In this document: positions 12,288 through 24,888 of the stretch, piece after piece
How the letters are laid out: the number at the start of each line of letters is the position of its first letter
Position numbering within the stretch: the stretch's first letter is position 1
Source: Rana temporaria
Taxonomy: Eukaryota; Chordata; Amphibia; Anura; Ranidae
NCBI RefSeq assembly: GCF_905171775.1
Contig: NC_053489.1
Span: forward strand, 248,369,231-248,433,230
Length of the DNA stretch: 64,000 nt
Direction of reading: 5' to 3'
The notes under the pieces: model-generated
Told to the model about the DNA's origin: nothing
The model's input: only the letters and a program-made list of their open reading frames with translations
Databases searched by the model: none
Made by a program: the position numbers and the translations under genes

Positions 12288-12578
12288 GGTTCACACTGAT
12301 GCGCTGCAGTTCAGTCGCAGTGCTGGCGTATACGCAGTTTTCCCCCATTTTAGCCGCAATATACTTCTATTAGTTTGCACATTTTTTTTGCCACGTTTTC
12401 TGAAAGCACACCAAATGTTCTGTATGCTGCAACTTTGGTGCACTTTCAGAAAACACAGTAAAATTACACAACCTAATAGAAGTCTATAGGACTACGGCTA
12501 AAAATGGCGATAAAATGCAGGAAAACTGTGTTTACGCCAGCGCTGCGACAAACTCCAGCACACCAGCATGAACCCAAA
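12288..12578. repeat. palindromic short element
   Basis: Starts with GGGTTCACACTGATGCGCTG and ends with a diverged inverted match (CACACCAGCATGAACCC). Internal arms around TAATAGAAGTCTATAGGA form a second palindrome. Probably a short DNA-transposon derivative. Confidence 0.5.
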
Positions 12579-12709
12579 GGCTTCTTCACGCTTGCAGCAG
12601 GCCCTCCCGCTCAAATGAAAAGTGATCTATGCTCAGGCCACTTTTCAGAGGCATTTGACAGGCAGTGAGGAGGTGGATGCTTATTCTCACTGCCTGTTTA
12701 AACCTCCTA

Positions 12710-12905
12710 AAAGCTGTTCTGACTGACTAAACACCGGTCGGATGATGGTGTGAAGTTTACTGAGGAGAAACAGGAAGTGAGAAATTCAGACAAAGAAAAT
12801 AAACATTTAGAAGGGAAATCGAAGGAAAAGGGTAAGTGAACCAACAATGCACTAGCTTAAAGTAACCTATTTAGAAAATAAAAACGAACCTTTACAACCC
12901 CTTTA
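12710..12905. repeat. half of a TTAA-type MITE
   Basis: Shares CAGGAAGTGAGAAATTCAGA, CAACAATGCACTAGCTTAAA and CCTTTACAACCCCTTTAA with the right half of the complete element at 59997-60450. The left half is missing or diverged. Confidence 0.65.
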
Positions 12906-13357
12906 AGGCTGGTTTCACACTAGTGCGAATCGAATGCGGATCCAATGCGAATTGCACAGGGGGTCCTGTGCATCTTTTGGTCCATTTCAGGTCCGCATTC
13001 AGGAGAAGTACGGGAAAGCTTGTTTGGCTGTACTTCTCCTGTGAATCACAGGAGTGGTTAGTTCTGCAGTCCTGTGATCTGTTTTCAGCCGACATGCTGG
13101 CTATAGTCCACTGTCAGTTAGCATTACATAGCCGGTCCAGGCTCTGGAAAGATCCCAACTTTAAAGTTCAGATCCCCCAGAAGCCTGGACCAGCATCTGC
13201 TCTAGCATCTCAACGAGCCGCTGAGAGCCTGAGCCAGCTGCTTCCACCCGCTCCACAGCCCAACGCTCCCATGAGGGGTAGAGCATACAGCCAATTACTG
13301 ACAGTCACAGCTCTCTGCTCAGAGTGGCAGTGTTTGATTGCACAGATCAAAGCCTTA
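12906..13357. repeat. foldback-type repeat, partial
   Basis: Begins GGCTGGTTTCACACTAGTGC, typical of the short frog elements in this window. It contains the inverted pair AAGCTTGTTTGGC and CTTCTCCTGTGAATCACAGG. The remainder looks unique. No believable gene. Confidence 0.35.
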
Positions 13358-14328
13358 TGCCGCATACACACCATCACTTTTTGTGATGAAAAAAAAACGA
13401 AATTTTTAAAAACGTCATTTAAAATGACCGTGTGTGGGGAAAACGTTGTTTTATGTCTTCTGAAAAACGACAAAAAAAAAATCGAACATGCTTCAATTTT
13501 TTGTGTCGTTTTTCAAAACGTCGTTTTTTGTGTCACAAAAAATGATAGTGTGTGGGTAAAACGACGTTTAAAATGACGTTTTTAAACCCGCGCATGCTCA
13601 GAAGCAAGTTATGACGGGAGCTTGAATGGAACAGAGTGCTGTCGTACGTGCTGAACGTAACCGCGCTTTGCTAGAGCATTTTGAAAAAACGATGGTGTGG
13701 AGCTGCGGTGGCTCAACGCGATTGGCACTGCGCTGACAAGCCATTCACCTCTGCAGCTAGGGGTTCGGATCCCGGTCTCGGCTACATGTGAATTGAGTTT
13801 GGTGGTCTCAGCCCGGCTCCCGGTGGGTGTGCTATGCGAGGTAAGCCTGCGCTTAGTACGCCCACCCCCTCCCACAAAAACCACCACACTTACACGCACT
13901 CGAAATTGGGTTAACATCACGCACTTTGACCACGCGGTCTCTAAAAAGAGAGGCGAAGGACTAACGGGGCTGGTTGAGCGGGCTAATCCTCTCACTCCCT
14001 TATAGGGAGTCCCTCTGCCCCGTTGGGCTTCAAAGCGGAGCAGGTAGGGCGGGCTGTGTGGGAGGACCCCCTCACACACCTGCCATTGCCACCCGGGGCA
14101 TGGAGAAAGGTGGCAGATTGCCTCTGGGGGAGGCCTGCCTACTCCCAACTCCTGCAGTCTGGCTCCTCTCTCGAGTACACGCACAAAATACACTTTAAAA
14201 AAAAAAAAAAAAACGATGGTGTGTAGGCAATGTCGTTTTTTAAAATGAAGTTTGAAAAACGTCATTTCGTTTCATGATAAAAAACTTTGTTTTATTTCAT
14301 CACAAACAACGACCGTGTGTACGCGGCA
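13358..14328. mobile_element. Harbinger-type MITE, TSD TTA, split by a SINE
   Basis: TTA flanks both sides (13355-13357 and 14329-14331). The ends are TGCCGCATACACACCATCAC and the reverse pattern ending GTGTACGCGGCA. Without the SINE at 13700-14212 the element would be about 450 bp. Internal AAACGTCGTTTT/AAAACGACG motifs are palindromic. Confidence 0.82.
13700..14212 (+). mobile_element. tRNA-derived SINE
   Basis: The first 80 bases resemble a tRNA gene: a possible A box TGGCTCAACGCGATTGG at about 13709 and a possible B box GGTTCGGATCCC at about 13766, the spacing of an internal RNA polymerase III promoter. A body of about 430 bases follows and ends in an A tract (about 14197-14212). The flanks ACGATGGTGTG (13689-13699 and 14213-14223) are a target duplication from LINE-mediated insertion into the host MITE. 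No protein is expected. Confidence 0.82.
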
Positions 14329-14459
14329 TTAGAACTGGCAGGGAACACCCAGGTAAAGATGATTTTGGAAAAAAACAATTGCATGGTCATGCAATCCTTT
14401 ACCCAAATGAAATTTTGATCATTTTTTCTCCACAAATAGTGCTTTCTTTTGGTGGTATT

Positions 14460-14705
14460 TGATCACCTCTGCAGTTTTTATTTTATGTGCTAAAAAACAA
14501 AAGAAGAACGACAATTAAAAAAAAAAAGCAACATTTTTTATTTTTTGCTATAATAAATATCCCCCAAAAATATATAAAAAAACATTTTTTCCCTCAGTTT
14601 TGGTCGATATATTCTTCTACATGTTTTTGTATATACTTATTGGTTTGCACAATAAATATAGCGGCTACAAAATAGGGGATAGATTTATAGCATTTTTATT
14701 TGTTT
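14460..14705 (-). repeat. fragment of a piggyBac-like non-autonomous element
   Basis: In reverse orientation it resembles 37400-37600: the AATAAATATAGCGGCTACAA region, CCCTATTTTGTAG and ATATATTCTTCTACAT-type motifs. Ends are missing. Confidence 0.5.
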
Positions 14706-15631
14706 TACTAGTTTAACGCTACCCCCTCAGGAGCTGCTGGTTTGTTTTGGGATCGGCATATTTAAGTTACCTCTCAGTGTTGTCCAGGGGTGTAGCTGAT
14801 GAGTAGAGTAGTGAGCGAATGTCCAGTCAATAAAAGAAGGTTTTTAAATGCTTTATTTCCAGGCCCAACATGGCCAACATCAACATGAGGTAGAGCAAAA
14901 AGGTTGATGAAGCGATAGAAAACTTTGCGGTATCAGGCCTGGATAGGAAGCGAGCAATCCTGCTCTCAACAGCACAGTAGTAGTAGTCACAGTTCGTCGC
15001 CACTCTAGCCAGAGTGGGTGAAGTGCCCCCGGACAGACTTCTGCCACAAGCCTGGCAGCCGTAGTGTCACTTTAGATTGCTGGGAGGAACAGGCCTCTCT
15101 CACAGACCTGGCTCTAGTGACCTCTGCCACAGGTCTAATACTTGGATGAGCTGAACGGATTGAGCGAATCCTCCCAGTAGATTTGATTAAGGTCCCCGGG
15201 TGACAGGAGAAATGTACCTGTCAATGTCCCGATCACCAGATCCCCAATGGTTCGTTCAAGCCCTATTGGACAACCTGCCTCCAGGTTCTCCTCAAGCCGA
15301 CCCCTCATCGAACGGCACCCAGCCTGGGATCTCCTCAATAGAGCGGGGGACCCAGCAAGTCACTGGGGCCCCTTTCAGCAACATGGAGCTCCGCGTAGCA
15401 TGCGACCCCGGCCTGGTAGGCCATATCCCTGGGGTCCATTGGATGCGCACACCCTAAAAGTGGGTGCCGCACCTGGAACCTGGAACCCGCGAAGAACCAA
15501 CAAAAATGGCGTCTGCCACAGATATACCCTCCCTCAGCGTGCCCCGCGAGGGAAAACTCCTCTAATTGGCTGCTGGGGAAAAGCAGCTCTGCCAGAACCC
15601 CTCTAGCGCCACCTGTCGCCCAGGGGTGGAA
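14706..15631. other. no gene seen; possible repeat
   Basis: The GC-richer part (14830-15640) reads like the edge of a retroelement, with a TTTATTTCC motif near 14852. I could not find paired ends or a reading frame that I recognise. Confidence 0.3.
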
Positions 15632-17214
15632 TCAGCACCCCTGGAGCGCAGACTGACCTACAGGACAGTTCAGGAATGACAGCAGCCCAGAATTTAGCAA
15701 ATTGCGAATGGGAGCAAAATAACTCTCCCATTCCCCACTAACTTTAGCGTAATGCCCATACTGAAAGTAAGGGGGCGCTACACTAGTAATGTCAGGCATG
15801 AGTAAATGCCAATGTTTTCCCAAAGCTTGTTTAAGGTAGTCCCAGTGTGTACCATAATTAGTCACCAAGCCTACCCTATCTGTATTAATTTTGTCTTTTC
15901 TTTCCTCATCCAGTTCTAAACCTAGGATCTTTTCTCGTGGTTTTTTCCATGCTTTAAATTTAGCTTGTTTTATCGTAGATTTGGGGTACCCCCTCTTCCT
16001 AAATCTTTGGCCTAACTCCCTACTTTCCTTATGAAAATCTTTTATTTGAGTACAGTTTCCATTGATCCTAAGGAGCTGTCCAGTAGGGATCCCTCTAATC
16101 AGTGCCCATGGATGGTGGCTGGTGGCGTGGAGGAGGGTATTTCCTGCTGTAGGCTTTCTAAACATTTTGGTCACAATTTTTGTTCCTTCTTTGCGGATCA
16201 ATAGATCCAGGATTTCAATCTGTTCCTGGTCTACCTTGTAGGTGACAAAAAAAATGTTGGTGTTTTTGTTTAATTCACCCATAAATTGCTCAAACTCAGG
16301 CATAGCCCCCCTCCACACCACCAGGACATCATCAATAAATCTTGGCTACATGTTTCTTAAATGTTGTGTGTTGGTATACCTCCTGTCGCTCCCACCAGCC
16401 CAGATGTAAACAAGCGTAGGATGGGGCACAGGAGGCTCCCATAGCTACCCCACGCTTTTGACGATAGTATTTGCTATCGAAGACAAAATAGTTGGTGTTT
16501 AGGACCAACTCTAACAACTCCACTAGAAATTCATTTTGTGGGCTGGCCAAAGGATGTCTCATGTCCAGGCATTGAGATACTGCCTCCTGTACATAGGATG
16601 GTAGTTCTTTATTAAGATGTTTAATTCTCTTATCAATGTATTTGCCGATCCTCTCTAATGGTCCACCCATTCCCAATACGATCGGCCTACCAGGCGGTTT
16701 GTTTAAATTTTTGTGTACTTTTGGCGTAATGTAGAATGTAGGTGTGTTGAAATGTAATACTTTAAGGCAGTGTTTTTCAACTCCAGTCCTCAAGGCACAC
16801 CAACAGGTCATGTTTTCAGGATTTCCTTTAGATGAAACGACTTTTGTGATTACTAAGGCAGTGAAACTGATCAAATCACCTGTTCAAAATAATGGAAAGC
16901 CTGAAAACATGACCTGTTGGTGTGCCTTGAGGACTGGAGTTGAAAAACACTGCTTTAAGGAATAGGAAATTCTTCTGAGTTAGCAGACCTACTTGTAATG
17001 ATTTTGTAAGACGGTAATTGATTTCTTTGACAAAATTAGGAAAGGGGTTGTCCGGCCATCGTTCATAACATTTGATATCATTCAGCTGTCTGTGAATTTC
17101 CTCAAGATATTCATTTTCTGGCCAGAGAACTACATTCCCACCCTTGTCACTAGGTTTTATGATACAATTTGATACTTCTTTTAATTCTTGGAGGGCTTCC
17201 AGAGGATGAAACAT
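15632..17214 (-). pseudogene. Penelope-like element reverse transcriptase, decayed
   Basis: Three minus-strand segments resemble Penelope-like (Neptune-type) reverse transcriptase. The first (about 17214-16960) has the IIKPSDKGGNVVLW motif; the second (about 16760-16370) has FYITPKVHKNLNKPPGRPIV and RGVAMGASCAPSYA; the third (about 16321-15632) follows an FIDDVLVVW catalytic motif near 16335. The FIDD motif is in a different frame from the segment before it, so there is at least one frameshift. A hAT miniature at 16768-16952 splits the first two segments. The GIY-YIG endonuclease end normally found in the family is absent. Family membership is from remembered motif patterns. It is not functional. 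Confidence 0.8.
16768..16952. mobile_element. 185-bp hAT MITE, TSD CTTTAAGG
   Basis: The inverted ends run from CAGTGTTTTTCAACTCCAGT to the complementary right end finishing CACTG. The 8-bp duplication CTTTAAGG lies at 16760-16767 and 16953-16960. It sits inside the Penelope-like gene and so is younger than it. Confidence 0.92.
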
Positions 17215-18734
17215 GTAAACTCTTTGGGATCAGAACCCCCGTACATGTTGAGCTTTGTTACCCCCGTATTGGCTCAGTGATATCTATACTTTGAGCCATA
17301 ATGCAGCTTGCTGGAGGACACCATATGGAGACATGAATTGCTTACATTGAGGACAATCATCACCCTCCATTTAGAGTTGATTTATAACCGTTTGGACTGG
17401 AGACTGGAGATTATTATTATATACCTTGTTTGGATATTGGCATCAACTATTGTTTCACCGGACAATTACTACATCTACTCTATTAATGAGCAGCGCGCTC
17501 AGTGCTGTGGATACACACAGATGGATGGATTGGCTGCGATCCCTTTGAGCAACTTGTGACAGCATATTGGATGGAATAGCTGCGATCTCTCTGAGCTATT
17601 TGTGACAGCAAACAGTGAGTAAACCAACTTTATCTTTGGATAACTACTGCTATCACTGTTTTCAATAACCATCACGCAACCTGTCAGCTTACAAGCTGTG
17701 CACCCAAATCGATCCATTGGATACACATCCAATGGATCGATTCAGATCTTTCATGAGCAACACCTGCTAGTCATATAGAGAACAACTTTATGGACACAGT
17801 TCTCTATATCATAATTGCTTTGATTGAATGGACTATATCCGTATGATATGGGAATCCGTTTAACTGTGGCCACATTACTGCCATTCAAGAAATTGTTCTT
17901 CTGGTGAACAATACTTTGAATACCTATAGCACCTTGCCATCTCTCCTATGTCTCCCAACAAATAATTCCAAGATTCAATGAGATCAGACTCATATGGATA
18001 CACCTGTTTGATATGTTGATCTCTATGGAAGGACTTTAAATGAATCAATCAGGTTCCCTGTCCCTCTGGTACTTCCATTGATATCTTGTCTCCTACTAGC
18101 TATCTATTCAAGTGGAGTGGTGTCCCTTATCATTTTACCTCATTCTTGTGGTTTTTGTATATTTATTTCCAGGTGATTTTTTTCAGTGCTGCTTTTTCCA
18201 CAGTGGACACTCATAGCCTGTTATTACAGGGAATCACTGTCCTGTGTGGGAACTATCAGGGATATATTTAGTTAGTAACTTGGCTCTTTATTTAAGGGGG
18301 TGTCTGTGATTTGTGGGAGGGTGGGTGTGCTATTCATGTATCTCAGTTCTCTTGTGGGGAAATTGAGCTTGTTTAGTCACCAGGATATGCCGTTACTGGG
18401 GTTCTTCTAATGGGGAATGATCTGGGTAGGCCCACCTATTATCTATAGGGGACCATTTTTTTATGCCTTATATATGTTTTTGATATAGCTTTAATAAAAT
18501 TTGTAGTTAACACTTTAGGGTGTGCAGTGGTCTGTTTCTTTTTTTCTTTTTGGTTATACTCTATATTTGATTGCACCCCCCGATAATATCGGTGAGTACT
18601 GCAGCTTTTAAAATCAGGTGGGAATACCATATTCTCTCTTTTTTTCAACTAGTAGACTTAGAGTAAAGAAATATAGTAAAGAATAAGAATTGAGCAGTTC
18701 CCACCTATAGTTATATCTTGCCCCCTTACACTAA
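17215..18734. other. no gene seen; probably Penelope-element flank
   Basis: No recognisable coding region. Short inverted pairs occur (CCAATGGATCGATT near 17710-17740). It may include untranslated parts of the Penelope-like element. Confidence 0.3.
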
Positions 18735-19196
18735 GGCCTCGTACACACGAGAGGATATCTGCTGGAAACGGTCTGCTGGACCGTTTCCAGCGGATAAATC
18801 CTCTGGCGGATTTGGATCTGATGGCTGTACACACCATCAGATCGAAATCTGCGCGGAATACATCCGCGGTGACGTGTCGCGCCGTCGCCGCGACGATGAC
18901 GCGGCGACGTGCGCGACGCTGGAATGTAAATACTTCCACGCATGCATCGAATCATTACGACGCATGCGAGGGAGGGGAGCGGACGGACTGATCCGGTGAG
19001 TCTGACAGACGACTGGATCAGTCTGCTGGACTGGATTCCAGCGGATAGATTTTGTAGCATGCTACAAAATTTTTATCCGCTGGGAATCCGTCAGCTGGAT
19101 TTTTATCTGCTGGGAAATGTCCGCTCGGACGTACAGACGACCGGATCTATCTGCTGTAACTGATCCACGGATCAATCCCCTCATCTGTACGAGGCC
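18735..19196. mobile_element. Harbinger-type MITE, TSD TAA
   Basis: TAA on both sides (18732-18734 and 19197-19199). The ends are GGCCTCGTACACACGAG and CTGTACGAGGCC. The subterminal palindrome GAAACGGTCTGCTGGACCGT resembles the subterminal palindrome ACTGGTCCGCGGACCAGT of the autonomous element at 50544-58910. Non-coding. Confidence 0.85.
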
Positions 19197-19199
19197 TAA

Positions 19200-19831
19200 G
19201 AAGAGACAATAATTCTATTCATTCAATTAAAGAGGGGGGCTATTGTACTCATCAATTAAATCATTAGCCGTATGGCAGATGGAAATGACAAATAAGAGGG
19301 GAGTTAGTGAGATCTTATACCATATAAAGCTAATACATTTAGCAGAGATAAGAAGATTCAATAGTGCCTCCCAAACCCCAGCTGGGCCGAGCACACCAGC
19401 AAAAGAGCAGGAAAAGGGCCCAAAAGTTCTATTAACCGCATGATCATGAAGTGTCAGATCCAGCACGTTGATGGATTTGTATCTATAAGGGGACATCTCA
19501 GTTAACAATTAAAAAAACTTTCCCAGTGCAGACCTGGTAGAAGATGTAGGCAACGTATGCAATCCCTGAGTAGTGATGAATGTAGGCGCATCTGGATTAT
19601 GTCAGTGATCAGTAACAGAAAACCACATCAATCTTCTGGTGAAGCAGGCCGACACGTTCTAGGGTCCACAGACTGGACCTTGGACGTCTATGACGTTGTG
19701 GGTGGTAGGCTTGAATGGTCGTCTGGTGTGTCTAATCAATTCGGAACTTCTACTGGGTCTTGCTCCAGAAAGAGAAAGAAGTCAGGGAGTTGGTCCGGAT
19801 CTGATAGGACAAATTTACTGTTGCCGCTTGT
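19200..19831. other. no gene seen
   Basis: Flanking DNA to the left of the retroviral composite. No feature recognised. Confidence 0.35.
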
Positions 19832-19835
19832 CACC

Positions 19836-21836
19836 TGTTGCTTCAGATAATATTTGTTATTATATTTATGATTTAATATCTCGCATATACGATATATGGT
19901 TAACCTCCCTGGCGGTATGATTCTGTCTGGAATTACGTACCAAAAGCGGTACATTTATTTTGCAAGGAAATTGGTGTTTTATACTGTAGGCCTGTAATTT
20001 TTAGAAATAACTCACTTAAATCTGACCAAGCAAGAGTCTTGTAGGCATCCCGGGTATGATTTTTTTTTTTTAAAACAAAATTATAAATTATAATATAATA
20101 AATAATTATAAATAATTATAACAAATAATAATATAATTATAATAAAAATTATTTAATAATGTAATCAACTCAAAATCACTGAAATTTGCAGTTGCAGAAT
20201 TGTCGCTGTCATTATTTTATTTTTTTTATGACGAATTTCCCCGCAAATCGCTATCGCACAATTCTGCAAGTGATTATAATTTATTATCGCTGTTTTCTAG
20301 CTGATCTAAAACCATTTTTGACATAAAGGGACACTTTTGGACAATCTACAGTTTGCAGGCAGAAATGACATTTTTTATTATATAAAAGTACATGCAGGAC
20401 ACTGGGCAGACCACTAGGGACAAGGGGTGTGTGTATTTTTTACATACAGTACTGTAATCTATAAGATTACAGTATACTGTATGTAATGTGTTTGTTTACT
20501 TTTTTGAATTTGGCGCCGTTCTTCGCCCCCGTGCGTCGTAACGTCGCAGGGAACGGAGATCGGCGTCACACGGGGACTGTGAATCGAGCGAGGAGGTCCC
20601 GCTCGCTCACACAGCGGGTGGCATCGCTGGATCCAGGGACAAGGTGAGTAAACCAAGCCTGTGGATCCAGCGAAAGGTAAGCCCGTCCAGCCCGAGCGCG
20701 ACTCGGGTTTGCCGATCCTAACATGTAAAACCAACCCCGAGTCGCGCTCGGGTTTACCGTCAGGGGGGTTAAAATAAGGGTTCTGTGATTAGAGTGAAAG
20801 TTTCAACATAACACATTTATTTAGAGAAAAGATATTAGCTATCTAACATACTGCATACATATACAGTTTTAAAGTAAGGGAAATAAAAGTTAGTTTCAAA
20901 TACAAGATAAGCACATCACACTAAAAGTATTAAGAAAACAAATTATGACAAAGTAACTAAGTGCAGGGGAGAAGATAGATTCTGATGTTACCTTGACATC
21001 CCGGGCCCGGGAAGTTCTCATCATCTCTCTCCAATTCTATTGATGAGACCCCCTGACTTTATAATCCTGATGTCACTTCTGATTGGCTGAAATAGCCTTT
21101 CCTTTTATGGTCACAGCTTCCTTCCACCTTAACTTTGTCCCTGAGGCCCACTCTGATTGGACATTACTATCCTTTCCAAATATGGGCAACATCCTAGTTC
21201 TATCTATTAGCTATGTATAGGTTTGAAGTTTAAACTAATTACCTCTAGCTCTTTAGACCTCCTGTCTATTCATGGAAGAGTACAGTCGTTTCCAGGTGAC
21301 ACCATAAAGTGCAAACCTTTCCCACTGTGATTTCTTCCTGACTTGCTTTGTATGTCAAAAGATGTAGTAGATTGGTCGTCTCCGGCCATCTTCTCACAAA
21401 GCAATCATGCATATCAAATACGGAGAGTGCTAATTAGATATATTCAATCCCTAACTGTAACTTCTATTTAAAGTATCAGAACTTCTCCCCCACCACACAT
21501 GTACTGTTATCGTAATATATATTTATACCTATGTACAATTATGGCGATTAGACATTAACAATTCACCCAGGGCAACAGATGACCCCTTGTGGCCAGTTGA
21601 GACAGATGAGACTAGGCCACACTTTAAGTGAGTAATTGTTTATGTCTAATATCCATTAGAATGTTAAGTTTCTCCCTCTGCCATTTTTTTTAGAAGTCAG
21701 CCAAGATATATCACCATGCCCGTCATGAAAATCAATACCCCGCATTGCAATATGAGAAAACCTTTTCATTCCATTTCCCTCCAGGTCCTAGTGGTGACTA
21801 AGCTAAAATCCCCATCATGTAAAAGTTCATTTAACC
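19836..21836 (-). repeat. left LTR, minus orientation, interrupted
   Basis: Read on the minus strand it starts GGTTAAATGAACTTTTAC (the right copy starts TG) and ends GAAGCAACA. Removing the 865-bp insertion and one TTAA (869 bases) leaves 1132 bases, exactly the length of the right LTR. By eye the two copies are nearly identical along the stretches I compared, which implies recent formation or gene conversion. Confidence 0.88.
19904..20768. mobile_element. piggyBac-like non-autonomous element inside the LTR
   Basis: TTAA on both sides (19900-19903 and 20769-20772). Inverted ends are CCTCCCTGGCGGTA and its counterpart CCGTCAGGGGGG. The right LTR has the empty site with a single TTAA (ATATGGTTAAAATAAG on the complementary strand), which fixes both boundaries and the duplication. 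The interior has AT-rich runs (20060-20170) and an inverted pair around CCGAGCGCGACTCGGG. It is non-coding and inserted after the LTR pair existed. Confidence 0.92.
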
Positions 21837-22010
21837 TTTCCTCGGTTTTCACCATATCATTACTAATTTGATTGTGGAGGTTTACTGACAAAGTATACAT
21901 TTTTACATCAACATGGGGTATGTATGTGCTAGGATCTGGGACCTCAGGGGTACTCTCAATGATGTCAACACTGGTATGGGGTTTCTATAGTTTGCCCAAT
22001 AGTACTGTAC

Positions 22011-23737
22011 TCATGTGGAATGAAGCAAAAATTTGGATAGGGTATTTGGACACGACTGACCCCCATAGAGGAATGTCTGGTGATTGGTAACGACACAGTA
22101 CAGTCCATCCATGTGGTAGGTGACCCTTGTGCTTGGTGTTCTCCATTTTGACCACTTCACTGGGCAGTTAGCCTCCATTTCACGTGGAATGGTTTCTTGA
22201 GGTGGTTGGCGTGGACTTTCCAGTTGGGGGTCCCTTGCTACGTTGGCTGTGGGATCCGGGTCATTGTTTAGACCACAGACTGGAGTGTCAGTTTCAAACA
22301 CATCACAACGGCATACGTATCTATTGTCTTTGACAGTGCAGCAGGCAGTGTGCGGTGCTTTCCATCGCCCTTGAACTTGAATGAGCATTTCGGGGAGGTG
22401 CAGCCTTTCCTTGTACACGTCATTCTCGAGGTATCCGAGGGAGTGTATGGACGCCATTGTGTTAAAAGTAGTCCTCTTGTGGATGGAACACGGGCAGCGA
22501 CATTGTGAAGGATATGTACATTAGGTCACGGTAGGTGCACAGTGACTGGCTTTTCTTGCAAGAAAATGGCCCTCTATTTGGGTGTGGTGTCACTATCCCT
22601 ATACTTCGAATTGTGGAAACTGGCAAAGGTTTGCACTTGTCTCCAAAATGTACATTCATTCCACCACTAGTATTAGTGTGAGTACAATACCATTGTGTAA
22701 GATCTGTGTCTTTTAAGATAAAATTTCCATACGCGGTGCATATCACCTCTTGGCCCATACCATCCTCTCTAGCTTTATGTTATAAACCGTAAAAAAAATT
22801 AAATAACAAAACCTTTCCTCCCCTGCAAGCCCCTCAACACCCTGCAGAACTGGTTTCAGCACTTGCCGAACCTTTTTATTCACCATTTCCGATATGCCGG
22901 CGAATCGCTGTCAAATCGGCTTGGTTCCAAATTGACATGTCAGTTTCAAAAAGTTCTGGGATGGATGCTAGTATGCTGTCCGTGCCCTTTAACTTTCTGG
23001 ATCTGAAAATGCCCCTGTGGTTCTGCCAATGGATCCTGAGTTTGCTTGCCTGGGAGGTAATACAAATCTACTAGCAAGGAAGAGTAAAACAAAGATACAT
23101 TTGTCCGGGCACATGAGCCGAATTCGGCCATGTTCCACTGGGACAAATTAAGTACCACCTGCACATGAATAAACTTAACGTTATTAAACATTATTCCAGG
23201 GATTGAGTTTTCCGTTAGGCCACTAGGTGGTTCCTCTTGCAGTGTTGGGCATTCCAAGGAGGTTGGTTTGTAATAGGGGATTGCAGCTGTATTTTTGGAC
23301 AAAATTGTAGGAGTAGGGGTGTTAGTCTTTGGGGACACCTGCAAGGTACTTTTCCCTGGGACGTACTGAAGAGTGGATGCATGAGTGTTGCTGGACAAGG
23401 GGATGGAGAAGAATATTTCCACTCTCCGGCATCCCTCAACCGTGTCTCTTGAATCAATAAACAATAAAGATCCGTTGTGAAAGCTCATGGCTCTGTTCTG
23501 GTAGTCCGTGATTTTCCCAGCAACGCCATTCATCCAAACTAGATGATTATCAATGGGACTCCACCAATAAACTTGCTTCCCTGCAGTCCCTACAATGGCC
23601 ACAGGCAATAAGACGGATTCCCCCTCTAGACAGTAGACCAGATTCTGGTCAACGATCACGCTGATGAGCGGTCCAGTCTTCTCTCCCTTGGTATGTCCGA
23701 TCAAATGGAGCAGGATCACAATCCACATCGACTTCAT
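22011..23737 (-). pseudogene. retroviral env-position gene, damaged
   Basis: The reading frame starts with ATG at 23735-23737 in a good context and a likely signal peptide (MKSMWIVILLHLIGHTKG). A strong splice acceptor lies a few bases upstream, as expected for a spliced subgenomic env message. Residues of about 20-110 resemble an immunoglobulin V-type fold: a Cys in YCLEGESVLLP, a Trp pair in VYWW, and NGSLLF. The fold's last strand appears in an overlapping frame, which suggests a frameshift. The first frame ends at 22946. Two more cysteine-rich frames follow (22758-22462 and 22457-22011). I see no fusion peptide, CX6CC motif or membrane anchor. Assignment as Env rests on position and secretion signal and is tentative. 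Confidence 0.55.
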
Positions 23738-23741
23738 GGCT

Positions 23742-23775
23742 CTAAAAGGGAAGAAAGCAAAACATTTTAGTTGCA
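23742..23775 (-). promoter_or_regulatory. predicted splice acceptor for the env-position message
   Basis: On the minus strand a pyrimidine tract (TTTTGCTTTCTTCCCTTTTAG) is followed within five bases by the start codon. It lies at the very end of the RNase H frame, where retroviral env acceptors commonly lie within pol. Confidence 0.6.
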
Positions 23776-24888
23776 GAATTTTGTGAAGGCACAAACAATG
23801 GGGCACAAAACTGAGCCCAGTAAATTCAAAGGAATTTCCCAGATCTCCCCCCCTTGTGCTCCTTGTTTGGCCAAACAATCTGCTACGTCATTTTGTTCCC
23901 AGTATGGGGCAGTGCCTATATGACCTTTTACTTTGCACCCCCATGTTTTGACTGGCAAATTTTGCACCAATGTTACAATATATTTCACCAGGAATACGTG
24001 TTTACGTGGAGACCCATCTGAGGACATGTACTGGTGGGTGTGCCAGAAGGGCAGAAATTCTGTAAGAGTCTTACAGACCCATGCAGAATCTGTGTATAAA
24101 ACAATTTCTTGATCCCCTTTCATCATTTCTAGGGCATGAGCAATCGCAGCCATCTCAGTGAATTTTGCTGATTTGACTTGACATGACCGAAAGATTGATG
24201 TTTGGGTCTTTGCCTGCGGATCGATAATGTATATTCCCAATCCTGCATGTGGGGAACCCTCCACGTAAAAACATGATCCATCTGTGAAAATTGGGACTGC
24301 CTTTTCCGGGACCTTTTCATTTGCTGACAAAGGTCTAGAGAAATGTTGTGCCGCTGATTGTGGGGTGATAGCACATTCATGTGGTGTTCCTTGGAAAAGG
24401 AGGCCATGGGCAATAGTGGAACGAATATATGTTTGTTTGACTTTAATGCCTTGATTTTGGGGCAACAGAGCCCAATGGGCCTGTCTGGCATTGAATACAT
24501 TGCCATCTTCCACTCTGTCTGTGAGTAGAAACTTAGTGGGCATGTGCAGAATGACTGTGTTAAGTCCTATGATGTATGTGTAGTATTTAACTGCCCACAA
24601 CATGTCAAGAAGGTGTTTTTCACATAGAGAGTACTTCCTTTCCACAGGAAATAATGCTTTAGAAACATATAATATGGGTCTTTGTTGCCCATGGATTTCC
24701 TGTGCCAGAACAGCTGACAGGGCTGTCTCTGATATGGCAGTCTCAATGTGAAAGGGCAGTTGGTACTCTGGGTTGGCTAATACTGGCGCTTGTGCTAAAG
24801 CTTCTTTAAGCTTCTGCACTGGATTGGTGTGTTGCTCCTTTTTCCCCCAAACATACAGTGGTGCGGACTTATGCGCACCATCAGGGAT
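23767..24888 (-). pseudogene. retroviral pol fragment: RT connection and RNase H
   Basis: The frame is open from the arm junction near 24888 to a stop at 23767. The N-terminal part matches the end of RT and the connection domain (QKLKEALAQAPVLANPEYQ and SKALFPVERKYSLCEKHLL). RNase H follows with its four acidic residues: Asp in IFTDGS, Glu in KFTEMAA, Asp in YTDSAW and Asp in NDVADCLA (about residues 180, 222, 244 and 311 of the 350-codon stretch from 24819). The RT palm with its YxDD motif is missing because the frame is cut at the arm junction. The frame ends about 30 codons after RNase H, with no protease or integrase. Retroviral family not assigned. Confidence 0.85.
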